Counted from the first letter of the stretch, positions 1 through 8,113 are shown. The stretch is DNA of 59,780 nucleotides from Arthrobacter sulfonylureivorans (GCA_004000035.1 RJAE01000017.1:1-59780); one strand, 5' to 3'. Notes: generated by a model from the sequence alone, not told the origin. Made by a program: numbers and translations.

Positions 1-26
1 AGACGCGGTCGGTTCAGTAAGGAAGT

Positions 27-119
27 GGGCAGATTTCATGGCCGCGAATGGGCAGTTTTACTGGCCGCCAGCGGGCACTTTCGTGGCCATCTATGGGCAG
101 TTTTTCATGGCCGCTGACA
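27..119. mobile_element. Terminal end of an IS21-like insertion sequence
   Basis: Four direct repeats of the form GGGCA(G/C)TTTNNNTGGCC start at 27, 50, 73 and 95, spaced 22-23 bp, and the array ends in CTGACA at 119. Multiple short terminal repeats finishing in TGACA (TGTCAG read inward) are typical of IS21-family ends, where IstA binds. The body of the element would lie to the left, outside the window, so no transposase is visible. The boundary at 119/120 coincides with the point where a phosphotransferase reading frame stops making sense. The family call rests on repeat architecture only. Confidence 0.65.
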
Positions 120-391
120 GCCCCCGCCCTCGCCATGCTGCTCAGTCCGGTGTACCAGCTGCGTTCGAGTGCCCGATGCTCGGTGCTGAAGGTGATCGTG
201 CCGTCCTGCTCGTAGGTGATTCCCGCCCGCGGGCTATTGCCGCGATTGGGGAGTGCTTCGATAAACGTATCTACACCGAAGGTCAGCCAGATACCCGGGA
301 GCATTTCCTGGAGAGCCCGAGTGATGGCTGACTTCCCGGAACTCGAGCCCCCGTTCAGCACCACTATGCGGGGATTTAGATAGGAAGACAT
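120..391 (-). pseudogene. Chloramphenicol phosphotransferase-like protein, 3' part removed by IS
   Basis: The first 91 codons, from ATG at 389-391, encode the N-terminus of a CPT-like P-loop kinase. The Walker A motif GGSSSGKS lies near residues 14-21, followed by the family-like stretch around ITRALQEMLPGIWLTFGVDTF. Homologues are roughly 170-200 residues long. Here the frame reads through ARAGA, where a family member would continue into a conserved strand ending in Asp-Asp, straight into the IS terminal repeats and continues for about 33 residues of IS-encoded sequence. The catalytic C-terminal part is missing, so the product is probably inactive. The family normally phosphorylates chloramphenicol or unknown small substrates; the substrate here is unknown. 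Confidence 0.7.
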
Positions 392-450
392 TCCGCGAGC
401 CTAACCAAATATGTATGTAGAGGCCATGTCCTACCGTGGGACTGAGCCCT

Positions 451-906
451 CTATTCCAGTTTGCTCGCGATACGCGTCAGCGCGGCGAGGTCCTCAGGAT
501 CAAGGAGGTCGGCGAAATGGCGCCGGACAGACCCGAGATGAGTTGATGTGGCATCACGAAGGACCTCCCGCCCCTCGAAGGTAAGGGTGAGGAGACAGCC
601 GCGACCATCGGCTGGGTCGGGAGTACGGCGGATGAGGCCACGGGCTTCCATCCGGGCGGCCTGGCGGGAGAGCCGGCTCCGGGACCACCCCATTTTCGCG
701 GCCTGGGCATGCAACGTGCTTGTACAGTCGACACTTTCGACCAGTGTGCTCAGCACTTCGTAGTCGGGTTCTGACAGCCCCACCGAGACCAGATCGTGCG
801 CAGTTCTGGACTGCACCGCGATCGTCATTCGACGAAATGCACGCCAGGCGCGCTCCTCTTCCTCGTTGAGCCACTTGGACGTCGTGGCTCGGCATTTCGT
901 TGACAT
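451..906 (-). CDS. MarR-family transcriptional regulator
   Basis: A 151-residue protein with the MarR winged-helix layout: an N-terminal dimerisation helix (about 15-45), the HTH (about 60-95, around AAKMGWSRSRLSRQAARMEA), a wing containing the usual DPADGRG turn (about 100-112), and a C-terminal dimer helix. MarR proteins are usually repressors released by small phenolic or oxidant ligands. It is divergent from the FMN-reductase/GNAT fusion gene with only 30 bp between start codons, so it most likely controls that gene and itself. A perfect -10 TATAAT ends 6 bp before its ATG, which predicts a leaderless mRNA. The ligand is unknown. Confidence 0.88.
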   Translation of the reverse strand: MSTKCRATTSKWLNEEEERAWRAFRRMTIAVQSRTAHDLVSVGLSEPDYEVLSTLVESVDCTSTLHAQAAKMGWSRSRLSRQAARMEARGLIRRTPDPADGRGCLLTLTFEGREVLRDATSTHLGSVRRHFADLLDPEDLAALTRIASKLE

Positions 907-912
907 GGAATC

Positions 913-943
913 ATTATAAGGCGTACGGTCGTTTACATGACAA
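913..943 (-). promoter_or_regulatory. Probable leaderless promoter of the marR gene
   Basis: On the minus strand TATAAT occupies 918-913 and TTGTCA occupies 943-938, with a 19-bp spacer that is slightly long. Only 6 bp separate the -10 from the ATG at 906-904, so transcription should start at or next to the A of ATG. The -35 overlaps the first codons of the divergent gene at 937, so polymerase or MarR bound here would affect both directions. No strong palindrome stands out in the 30-bp gap. Confidence 0.55.
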
Positions 944-2028
944 TGAAAAAGGTACGTGTTCTTGTGCTGATCTGCAGCACCCGGCCGGGCGCAATCGGTC
1001 CCGCGATAGCCCAGTGGTTCATCGACACAGTGTCGCCGCTCGGGGCAACTCTAGGGGTCGAGTTGGTGCCGGTGCCGCTGCGCGACCTCGACCTGCCCTT
1101 CCTGGACGAGGAGGAACACCCTGCGTCCGGCGTGTACCAGCACCAGCACACGCGGGATTGGAGTGCGATGGTCGAGGCTGCCGACGGCTTCATCATGATC
1201 ACCCCCGAGTACAACTACGGAATGCCGGCTGCACTCAAGAACGCACTGGACTATCTCAGTCGCGAATGGGCCTGGAAGCCGGTCGGATTCGTCAGCTACG
1301 GCAACACTTCTGCCGGCACCCGCTCGGTCCAGCACGCGAAACAGGTGGCCACCACGCTCCGGCTCGTGCCGCTCGGAGCCACCGTCGCGATCCGCATCGC
1401 AGACACAATGGAAAACGGCAGCGTGCGGGCGAGCAAGCGGCTGGACGCCTCCGCATCGAGCGTGATGAGTGAACTCGCCAGACTCGCCCACACACTCCGG
1501 CCGCTGCGCGAAGCAGCGCAGTCGACGGCAACCCCAGGGCCACTGCCGGGCTCGTATGCGCGGCGGCTGACAGTCGACGACGCTGCAGAGGTCGCTGTGC
1601 TCCAGCGATGCTGCTGGGTTGATGAGGCCATCGCTTGCCAGACGCTAATGATCCCCGCTTTGCACGAAACTCTTGATGACGTACGGGCCGGGCTTCAGGA
1701 CTGGAGCGCAACAGGGCTGTGGCGCGACGGCAGACTTCTCGGCATGGTCCGTGCTAGACGCGAGGATGACGCCTGGAACATCGGTCGCCTCGCTGTCGTT
1801 CCGGACTTGAGGGGCGCCGGGGTCGGTCGCTGGCTACTACGGCACGCAGAAGCAGCCGCCGACCCGGACTGCGAGACCGCCGTGCTATCTACCGGCGCGC
1901 GAAGCGAACGCAACATTCGCCTGTACCGCAGCGAAGGGTTCGAGCAGACATCAGGCAGCCATGGGGACGACATCATTCATTTCACCAAACACCGGGCGAT
2001 AGACGGGCTTACGCTCAGTACCTTATGA
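937..2028 (+). CDS. NAD(P)H-dependent FMN reductase fused to a GNAT N-acetyltransferase
   Basis: A 363-residue two-domain protein. Residues about 5-185 are a flavodoxin-like FMN_red domain: an N-terminal strand followed by CSTRPGAIGPAIAQWF for phosphate binding, then ITPEYNYGMPAALKNALDYL, the typical flavin-contact segment. Residues about 205-350 are a GNAT fold with the acetyl-CoA pyrophosphate loop in LAVVPDLRGAGVGRWLLRHAE and a following beta-strand/helix (NIRLYRSEGFEQ). Both halves keep their signature motifs, so both may be active. FMN reductases of this type reduce quinones, azo compounds or free flavin; the GNAT substrate cannot be read from sequence. It is divergent from a MarR regulator. 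The ATG at 937 is followed by another possible start at codon 3, and no clear Shine-Dalgarno is present. Confidence 0.85.
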   Translation: MTMKKVRVLVLICSTRPGAIGPAIAQWFIDTVSPLGATLGVELVPVPLRDLDLPFLDEEEHPASGVYQHQHTRDWSAMVEAADGFIMITPEYNYGMPAALKNALDYLSREWAWKPVGFVSYGNTSAGTRSVQHAKQVATTLRLVPLGATVAIRIADTMENGSVRASKRLDASASSVMSELARLAHTLRPLREAAQSTATPGPLPGSYARRLTVDDAAEVAVLQRCCWVDEAIACQTLMIPALHETLDDVRAGLQDWSATGLWRDGRLLGMVRARREDDAWNIGRLAVVPDLRGAGVGRWLLRHAEAAADPDCETAVLSTGARSERNIRLYRSEGFEQTSGSHGDDIIHFTKHRAIDGLTLSTL

Positions 2029-2416
2029 CGGCCTAGTTCCCGTCTACGCAGGAACCGAGGTGCTCCGCAAAGCCGGACACACCGAACGACATCTAGATAG
2101 TTATCCCTAATCTTGGGAGACTACATGCCTTCCCGTCTCCAAACGATCGATCCGGCTGGGGCTCGCGGTCGTCGCGGTCGTGCCATACACCACGTGGATG
2201 GATGCTGACTGATACAACTAGCTCCGACTGTCCGACGAGACGGTCCTGAGCCGCTACACATCACCACCGCTCTCCTCCCGAGGAAAACCCCCTTACAAAC
2301 ACTGACATCTTCGATTCGCGTATACGCCGCCCGCAAAAAAGCCCGGTCAGGGTACCTCAACCGCTACACTCGCCATGTGCTCCCCTACGCCGTTGCAGTT
2401 GAGTTGCTACAGGCAG
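2029..2416. other. Intergenic stretch without a convincing gene
   Basis: The roughly 390 bp hold only short, interrupted frames. One plus-strand frame ends in RYTRHVLPYAVAVELLQAVT with a stop at 2422-2424, and looks like the tail of a degraded protein, but nothing upstream completes it. The minus-strand frame at 2121-2360 has an unnatural composition. I read this as decayed sequence between the fusion gene and the membrane protein. Confidence 0.4.
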
Positions 2417-2902
2417 TTACCTGACTTGCTTGTTGACGGCCTCACAAAACTCGTCGACTGAATCAACACTTACTGTGTATTGCCTACCATCGTGGAGATG
2501 CAGGGTAGCCTGTGGCCCGCCCACAATGAAACCCCGATGGTTCTTACCGAGAATCCGATAGCCGAAACCGGCATTTGGGAAGTTCATATCGTCCTCGGCC
2601 CTAGCGATGTCTGCCACCGGTATCTTTGCTGAAAACACCCAGGCGCATCTCAGTGTCACCTCCTCTTTCGCGACCTGGGCAGAAGCCGTGATCAGAAACG
2701 AAACGACGAGCACGAGAATGCTAATAATGCACAACGAGATTGATTCAAACGCCTTGTACGCCTCGGACTCACCCGTGTCCATGAGAGGGTTTACTGCTGC
2801 AGCAACAAGACCCAGAATTGAGGCGCCCCGAAGAATCACCGTCAGCGTACGACTTGGCGTAACTGACGACCTGTACAAAGTGGCTGCCTCTGGCGCTTTC
2901 AT
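2417..2902 (-). CDS. Hypothetical membrane protein with a PH-like C-terminal region
   Basis: The 161-residue product starts MKAPEAATLYRSS; AGGGG lies 4 nt upstream of this ATG, so I prefer it over the ATG 18 nt further upstream. Two hydrophobic segments (about 22-42 and 60-82) form a membrane hairpin. The C-terminal 75 residues are soluble and beta-rich: VTLRCAWVFSAKIPVADIARAEDD, a GYRILGK strand, then YTVSVDSVDEFCEAVNKQ. That order resembles small bacterial PH-domain (DUF304-type) membrane proteins, in which two TM helices precede a PH fold. Function is unknown. It stands alone, and its 3' end meets a decayed region. Confidence 0.6.
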   Translation of the reverse strand: MKAPEAATLYRSSVTPSRTLTVILRGASILGLVAAAVNPLMDTGESEAYKAFESISLCIISILVLVVSFLITASAQVAKEEVTLRCAWVFSAKIPVADIARAEDDMNFPNAGFGYRILGKNHRGFIVGGPQATLHLHDGRQYTVSVDSVDEFCEAVNKQVR

Positions 2903-3072
2903 GATCCCCTGAAGATGCAAATTTTTGCTGAGACAAGACCAGTCTAGGGAGATTAGTTCTTAAGGCAAACAGTATGCGTCCTCTAATACTTAGCCGATAT
3001 CTTCGAGGGGACGCCGCTTTGAGTCGTCGCCGGCCCCCCGACATCGGCATACTTACGGTAGCTGTCGGCCTA

Positions 3073-3244
3073 CAGCCAGCCATTCTGAGCAGCAATTTGC
3101 CGTTCTGCCGGTGGGGTGAGGTCTTTGCCGACGACGATCGCGGCCGCAATGATCAACAGGCGCGTTCACCACGCCGAGGTCATCAGCCTCAAGGGCGATT
3201 CCTACCGCACACGGGCCAGAAGAAACTACACAACCAACAACTAG
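3073..3244 (+). pseudogene. istB: Frameshifted C-terminal remnant of an IS21 istB helper ATPase
   Basis: Two adjacent plus-strand frames together give the end of an IstB protein. One reads ILSSNLPFCRWGEVFADD up to about 3135, and the other reads TIAAAMINRRVHHAEVISLK then GDSYRTRARRN to a stop at 3242-3244. IstB proteins typically contain a GRWGEVF motif followed by AAAMIDRLVHHAEVI and GDSYR, so the match is direct apart from a frame change near 3130-3136. The rest of istB and all of istA are absent. Together with the terminal end at 3254-3305 this is the right-hand scar of a deleted IS21-family element. Confidence 0.75.
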
Positions 3245-3253
3245 AAACCGCCA

Positions 3254-3305
3254 AGGGGTCAATTTTCAACAACAAAAGGGGCTCAAAATCAGCCGGGCGT
3301 TGACA
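3254..3305. mobile_element. Right terminal end of a degraded IS21-family element
   Basis: Directly downstream of the istB remnant come GGGGTCAATTTTCAACAA and GGGGCTCAAAATCAGCC, and the stretch closes with GCGTTGACA at 3305. Short terminal repeats ending in TGACA fit IS21-family ends. The repeat sequence differs from that at 27-119, so two different IS21-type elements have visited this region. Confidence 0.6.
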
Positions 3306-3538
3306 GGGTCGCGGCAAAACGAGCTGGAGCGTCAGTTTGAAGTACACCTCAGCCTGACGTCAGGTGAGTGGCCGAAATCCCGTCAGAATAGAGTGCCATC
3401 TCTCCATTTCTGACACACTCGGGCTCCAGTCGTAGATTTAACTCACCAACTCCAGCTGCTACTTCCCCTAAGCCGGCACTCCCATGTCCTGGGTGGGATG
3501 ATGGTCCCATCCGGGCCCTGCCCTGAAGTTTCGAAACC

Positions 3539-3997
3539 ATGATGCAAGGGCGGTTGAGCATGTGGGATGACTTTCCCGAGGGAACACACCCCGAGGGGTG
3601 GATCGAGCTTAGCGAAAATGGCTGGGGTGCGATGGCAGCCTGGTATGCCGGGCCCGACAACGTGCGTCGCGAGCCCATGGGAGTACGGACCGACTTGGTC
3701 CGCGTGACCTGCGAGAAGTCCGACGGCACGGTTTCTTCCTGGGAAGAGCCGATCACCGAGGACGATGTGCGCGGCATCGAGGACGACATCGACGCCTATC
3801 TGAAGGACGCCGGGCTGCCGCAGCGGCCGCGGGGCTACCGCTGGTTTCTGCGCCTGCCTGACGGAATCCGCGGAGAAGACGACTTCTGGGCCCGGCTCAA
3901 CCGGGCAGACATGGCACTCCCCCGGCCTGCCAGGCACCCTCGGGATACCGTCCCGGTGCTCGGGCAGGTGGTCCAGGCCCTCTACGGCAGGGCATAG
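3539..3997 (+). CDS. Hypothetical acidic protein
   Basis: A 152-residue open frame with plausible composition and no recognised domain. It is rich in Trp and acidic residues (MWDDFPEGTHPEGWIELSE, SSWEEPITEDDVRGIEDDID) and has no signal peptide or membrane segment. An alternative ATG at codon 8 (MWDDF) has AAGGG about 10 nt upstream and may be the real start. It lies between the IS21 scar and a featureless stretch, so it may be a passenger or a trimmed gene. Long antisense frames over it look like shadows. Confidence 0.5.
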   Translation: MMQGRLSMWDDFPEGTHPEGWIELSENGWGAMAAWYAGPDNVRREPMGVRTDLVRVTCEKSDGTVSSWEEPITEDDVRGIEDDIDAYLKDAGLPQRPRGYRWFLRLPDGIRGEDDFWARLNRADMALPRPARHPRDTVPVLGQVVQALYGRA

Positions 3998-4584
3998 GAA
4001 TACTCTTTCCCCCGGTGAGGGGATAAGCATGAGACTTTCAGCGGTGGCCGCGGGCCACGCTGGGAAGAGCCGGACGCTGCGGACAAGTAGCAGCTACTCC
4101 GAGATGGCCGACATATCAAGTCCGTCCCGCCCCCGAAGCAGCTAACCGTGACAGGTCCCGCCGAAAACGGGCCGGACCGTCCCGCCTCGGTAAACCGTCT
4201 TTCGATAAGACGGTGGACTAGTGCCGCGGAATACTCCGGCAGATCCGACTGCCGGGTGCCAGTCCGGACCGCCACGTTCGCAGGCGAAGCCGGCTCGGGA
4301 TGGAGCAGCCTGAGCGACGGCAACTTCCTGGCTGCGCTCCTATGGCCGCCCACGCTCGTCACGGCGGTGATCGGCTACGCCGTCACCCGCCACCGGAACA
4401 GTGCAGCGGCGGGTACTCCAACGATTATGCCTTGGCTCCGGCACAACTCCGCATGATCGCGGACGAATTCACTCCGGACCATACCCCCGGCCCTCCTGCC
4501 GGTTGACCCGGACTTGATGGGTCAAGGCTCACAGGGTAGGTGCCGTTCGAGCCGTCCCGGAGGGCACCAAACAGGCTGACATGC
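3998..4584. other. Intergenic stretch with a weak short ORF
   Basis: About 590 bp without a confident gene. A hairpin-like CCCCGGTGAGGGG lies just after the preceding stop, at 4010-4022. A plus-strand frame at 4148-4456 (102 codons) contains one hydrophobic run (FLAALLWPPTLVTAVIGYAV) but has no ribosome site and a low-complexity start; it could be the end of a lost membrane gene. Confidence 0.35.
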
Positions 4585-5307
4585 TCACGAGGCGGCCAGT
4601 CCCCTGATCGTTGTGTCGAGCGCGAATTGGAATTCGTCGGACACGGTGCCTCTCTCCCGCTGCAGCTCGGCGATAAAACGGGGGTAAGCCCCAGCACCAA
4701 GCGTTGGGAGCAATTCGATGAACGAGGCGTTGGCATCCGCGCCTTCGGGCAGGCTGCGCATCATGGCCGCATAGCTCCGGACGGTCCCTTGCAGCATCAG
4801 CGCTGCGCTCAACCGCTCGCTCTCCGCCAGAGGGGAGTCAGCGAGGCTCTCGAGGAGCGATTCGATCCATTCGAGGTTGTTGGGCGTGCGGGGCATGCCC
4901 GTGATGACGACGTCGCTCAGCCAGGGGTGCCCCGCATAGACGTCCATCAGAGCGAGTGCCCAGGACCTGGCATTGTCGCTCCATCCACTGGATGGCGCGT
5001 TCGCGGGCGGACGCCCGACCGCAGCGTCGATCATCAGCTCGATGAGAGTCTCCTTTGAATCCACGTACCGGTAGAGCGCGGTCGTCGCGAGCCCCAGGGG
5101 TTTGGCGAGAGCCGCCATGGAAAGTCCCCCCAAGCCCTCATCATCGGCGAGCCGGATTGCGGCGGCGAGAATACGTTCGGTGCTCTGCTTGGGTTTCGGA
5201 CCTCGGTTCGTGGTCTCGCCCAATCCCCAGGCGAGCCGCACCACCTGGGGCAGCTCCGCGGGCTGGAGGGGTCCGGGCCCGGTTACCTGCTCTTGTTGAC
5301 TGCGCAT
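4585..5307 (-). CDS. TetR-family transcriptional regulator of the adjacent efflux pump
   Basis: TetR N-terminal HTH at about residues 40-90: ERILAAAIRLADDEGLGGLS, then MAALAKPLGLATTALYRYVD, the recognition helix with the usual YRYVDSKETL. The C-terminal 150 residues form the helical ligand domain (TetR_C type, around YAGHPWLSDVVITGMPRTPN). The 30-odd residues before the HTH are unusually long; the start could be ATG at 5307 (used here), ATG at 5328 or an internal GTG. It is divergent from a DHA2 transporter, with a 16-bp-arm palindrome overlapping its own start. This is the classic arrangement for a drug-responsive repressor of a pump. The inducer is unknown. Confidence 0.87.
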   Translation of the reverse strand: MRSQQEQVTGPGPLQPAELPQVVRLAWGLGETTNRGPKPKQSTERILAAAIRLADDEGLGGLSMAALAKPLGLATTALYRYVDSKETLIELMIDAAVGRPPANAPSSGWSDNARSWALALMDVYAGHPWLSDVVITGMPRTPNNLEWIESLLESLADSPLAESERLSAALMLQGTVRSYAAMMRSLPEGADANASFIELLPTLGAGAYPRFIAELQRERGTVSDEFQFALDTTIRGLAAS

Positions 5308-5344
5308 ATGGTTCACAGTAACATTCACTTACTGCGAACCATAT
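5306..5344. promoter_or_regulatory. Palindromic TetR operator
   Basis: ATATGGTTCACAGTAA at 5306-5321 and TTACTGCGAACCATAT at 5329-5344 are inverted repeats matching at 15 of 16 positions, separated by CATTCAC. The site covers the start of the tetR gene and lies 45 bp upstream of the transporter ATG. Binding here would block both genes. A further half-like ACAGTAAGCCGTTCAC follows at about 5347-5362. Confidence 0.75.
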
Positions 5345-5389
5345 ACACAGTAAGCCGTTCACAATTTATTCACGAACAGGAGATCTTGG

Positions 5390-6877
5390 ATGAACAGGCA
5401 ATCCCTTGCCATGGCGGCGCTGCTCTGTGCGTCATTTATGGACGTCATGGACACGATGATCACCAACGTTGCGCTGCCCTCAATTCAGGGCGATCTAGGG
5501 GCCAGCCCGGTCGAGCTTGAGTGGACGATTGCCGGATACATGATTGCGTTCGCGACGACCCTGCTCCTGGGCGGCCGTCTCGGTGACAGGTTCGAGCGAC
5601 GGACCCTGTTCGCGCTGAGCCTCCTGGGATTCCTGCTCGGATCACTCGGGGCGGCCCTCGCCTGGAACGGTGCGTCCCTCGTGGGGTTCCGCATTGTGCA
5701 GGGCGCTATGGCCGGGCTGATGATCCCCCAGGTGCTCGCCTATGTGCAGGTGCTCTACCCGCCGGAGAAGCGCGCGCCTCTGTACGCGGCTATCGGCTCG
5801 ATGAGCGTCCTTGGCACCGTCGTCGGCCAACTCCTGGGCGGCTGGCTGGTCACGGTCGACGCCTTCGGCATGGGCTGGCGGAGCATTTTCGTGATCAACG
5901 TCCCCATTGGGCTCATCGCGTTGGTCGTCGCGGTAGGCTGCCTCCCGCGGGCGGTGTCCGCGCAGCGGCAAGGTCTGGATGTCGCCGGTGCCGCGCTCTC
6001 CGGCGGGGCCATTTTCCTGTTCGTTTTCGCGCTGACCACCGGCCACCTGAACCGGTGGCAGTGGTGGATCTGGGCGCTGATGGCAGTGGCGGTCGTGATG
6101 TTTGTGGCCTTCGCACGGCTCGAACGCCGGCTGACGGAATCGGGCGGGGTGCCGCTGGTGTCGTCCGAACTGTTCCAGGTGAGGTCGTTCTCGGGCTCGG
6201 CTCTCGTACAGTTGCTTTTCGCGTTCGGCTCGGGCAGCTACGCGATGGTGCTCGGCTTCTATCTCCAGCAGATCATCGGGCTCAGCCCGCTGGCATTCGG
6301 CCTGATCCTGTTGCCGATCAGCCTGGGCGCGATGGCCGGATCGGGGATCGCGGTGCCCTTGAGCAAGCGCCATGGAGTCGGGCTGGTCCTCATCGGAGGT
6401 CTCCTGCAGTCAACTGCGTTCGCGTGGTTGCGCCTTGTTATCGAAGCCGGCTCGCCGTTCAATCCGTGGGCACTTGTGCCGCCGATGGCCGCAGCCGGCG
6501 TCGGCCTCATCTTCGTGGCAATGCCGCTCGTCGACATCGCACTGCGGGAAGTGGCTCCAGACCTGGCAGGTACGGCGTCGGGGGTGCTCAATACCGTTCA
6601 ACAAACGGGCTCCGCGCTGGGCATTGCCGCGGCCGGAGGGCTCTACTTCGCGATTCAAGAGTCTTCCGGTGCACTGGCCGCCGAGCTCGCATCGCTATGG
6701 GTGCCCGTGGCCTCCTTTGCGCTCATAACCGTTGCCGCACTCTTCGCACTCGGACAGCCTGGCAGACGCCGGACGCATCAAGGGAAGGACATGCCCGGAT
6801 CCCCGGGCAGCGTGTTCGCCGGCGAACGCAGTGACGATGCTACCGCCCACCTCCGGGGCATGCGGGAACGCCGTTAA
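5390..6877 (+). CDS. MFS transporter, DHA2 family (14-TM drug/proton antiporter)
   Basis: The 495-residue integral membrane protein fits the EmrB/QacA (DHA2) subfamily in length and pattern. TM1 carries the DHA2 motif MDTMITNVALPSIQGDLGAS (about 21-40). Motif A follows TM2 as GGRLGDRFERRTLF (about 61-74). Later segments include the antiporter-type helix around VLGTVVGQLLGGWL and a second-half GTASGVLNTVQQTGSALG. The ATG at 5390 is preceded by AGGAG 8 nt upstream. Expression is probably controlled by the divergent TetR through the palindrome at 5306-5344. It is expected to export toxic organic compounds; the substrate cannot be assigned from sequence. Confidence 0.9.
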   Translation: MNRQSLAMAALLCASFMDVMDTMITNVALPSIQGDLGASPVELEWTIAGYMIAFATTLLLGGRLGDRFERRTLFALSLLGFLLGSLGAALAWNGASLVGFRIVQGAMAGLMIPQVLAYVQVLYPPEKRAPLYAAIGSMSVLGTVVGQLLGGWLVTVDAFGMGWRSIFVINVPIGLIALVVAVGCLPRAVSAQRQGLDVAGAALSGGAIFLFVFALTTGHLNRWQWWIWALMAVAVVMFVAFARLERRLTESGGVPLVSSELFQVRSFSGSALVQLLFAFGSGSYAMVLGFYLQQIIGLSPLAFGLILLPISLGAMAGSGIAVPLSKRHGVGLVLIGGLLQSTAFAWLRLVIEAGSPFNPWALVPPMAAAGVGLIFVAMPLVDIALREVAPDLAGTASGVLNTVQQTGSALGIAAAGGLYFAIQESSGALAAELASLWVPVASFALITVAALFALGQPGRRRTHQGKDMPGSPGSVFAGERSDDATAHLRGMRERR

Positions 6878-7636
6878 AGCCAGCAGCCGCCCCTGACACC
6901 TCACCCCGCTGGCCCCGCCTGGAGCCGGGCAGACGCGTTGGGGACTCCATTATTCGGAGCCGTAGGTTCTCCTCGACCGCAATCAGCAAGCACTTACGAC
7001 ATCGGCCTTGAGCATTAACGAGGGGCGCCGGCTGGTCCGGGGACCGGCGACTTCTCGTCCGGGCCATGATTGGTGTCCTGCCGGCGGGTGGAGCGGACTC
7101 CGAGGAGATTCGCTGCCGCCGGCTCCATCAACACCTGCAGATTGCATATGAGGTTGTCGGCCGTATAGAAGTCTGTGTCGTACGGGAGTCCCTTCACCGA
7201 ACACTTCATCGAACAGGTCTGATGGGACGTCGTGCAGACCTCCACCGCAACGCCCCCCGTGTCAGTTTCAGAAGTCGTCAGCACGACTCTGGCCGTCGGG
7301 TGAGAGTCAATCCATTCACAACAGCACCGAACACTCCACCCCATTGCGCAGCAGTTAGTTCAGACTCAATGCCGATAACGGCGCATATGACGCAGCATCT
7401 GTCCCAGTGTCACCACCGTCAAGCTCCCCGAGGCCTGCGCGTGCCGAACCTCTACCAGAGCCGGGACTGGGGCGGTGAAAGAACCCTGAAGAGTGTCACT
7501 GTTGGGTTCGGGACCCCGACTGGCTTGTGGCGTAGATTGAAGATTGCAATTGTTTTAGCGCGCGGCTGGGACCCTGGAACTTGCAACGAACACCTAGAGA
7601 CGTTGTTCACCCGCCAATGAATAGAAGGAAATAAAT
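6878..7636. other. Long non-coding or decayed stretch before lsr2
   Basis: About 760 bp with base composition less GC-rich than the flanking genes. The best frame is minus-strand 7015-7344 (109 codons, containing SHQTCSMKCSVKGLPYDTD), which lacks a ribosome site and matches nothing I recognise; a decayed gene is possible. The last 100 bp should hold the lsr2 promoter and a purine-rich ribosome site (AGAAGGAA). Confidence 0.4.
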
Positions 7637-7960
7637 TTGGCTCAGAAAGTCGTAGTTCGACTAATCGATGACCTGGATGGCTCTGAAGCGGATACCACGG
7701 TCAACTTTTCTTTGGACGGGGTCGCGTATGAAATTGACCTCACCGACGGAAACGCCCGCCAGATTCGCGAGAGCCTGAAGAAGTACATTGGCGGTGCCCG
7801 CAAAACCGGAAAGACCGGCAGAATCCGCCAGCCCCAAGTTACTAATGCCGGACCCGCACCCAAGGACGTACGCGACTGGGCAGCCGCGAACGGTATTGCC
7901 GTAAACGCCCGCGGGCGGCTCAGCTCCGACGTCGTGGAGAAATATCTGGCAGCTCACTGA
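7637..7960 (+). CDS. lsr2: Lsr2-family nucleoid protein / xenogeneic silencer
   Basis: The 107-residue protein has the full Lsr2 layout. The N-terminal beta/dimerisation part begins MAQKVVVRLIDDLDGSEADT and carries VNFSLDGVAYEIDLTDGNA; a basic linker follows (ARKTGKTGRIRQP), then a C-terminal DNA-binding domain with the minor-groove RGR hook in NARGRLSSDVVEKYL. Lsr2 binds and silences AT-rich, often foreign, DNA. The start is TTG at 7637, with AAGGAA 7 nt upstream. A strong hairpin follows the stop. Actinobacteria often carry more than one lsr2. This copy stands in the mosaic segment, away from the usual lysS-lsr2-clpC neighbourhood, so it may be an accessory paralogue. Confidence 0.93.
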   Translation: MAQKVVVRLIDDLDGSEADTTVNFSLDGVAYEIDLTDGNARQIRESLKKYIGGARKTGKTGRIRQPQVTNAGPAPKDVRDWAAANGIAVNARGRLSSDVVEKYLAAH

Positions 7961-7972
7961 AATCGGACCAGC

Positions 7973-8004
7973 AACAGCCCCTGCGGATATTCGCCGGGGC
8001 TGTT
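7973..8004 (+). terminator. Terminator of lsr2
   Basis: AACAGCCCC at 7973-7981 pairs with GGGGCTGTT at 7996-8004, a 9-bp perfect stem with a 14-nt loop, 13 nt after the lsr2 stop codon. It is followed by CTAATG rather than a clean U tract. Confidence 0.7.
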
Positions 8005-8113
8005 CTAATGCTCCGGAAGATGCCACCGAGCACTTCAGCCAGTGCAGTCCACGAATATGGCGCAATGGCGGACCCGGTTAGCGGGCTCGCTGATCATACT
8101 GCCACCGCGGACC

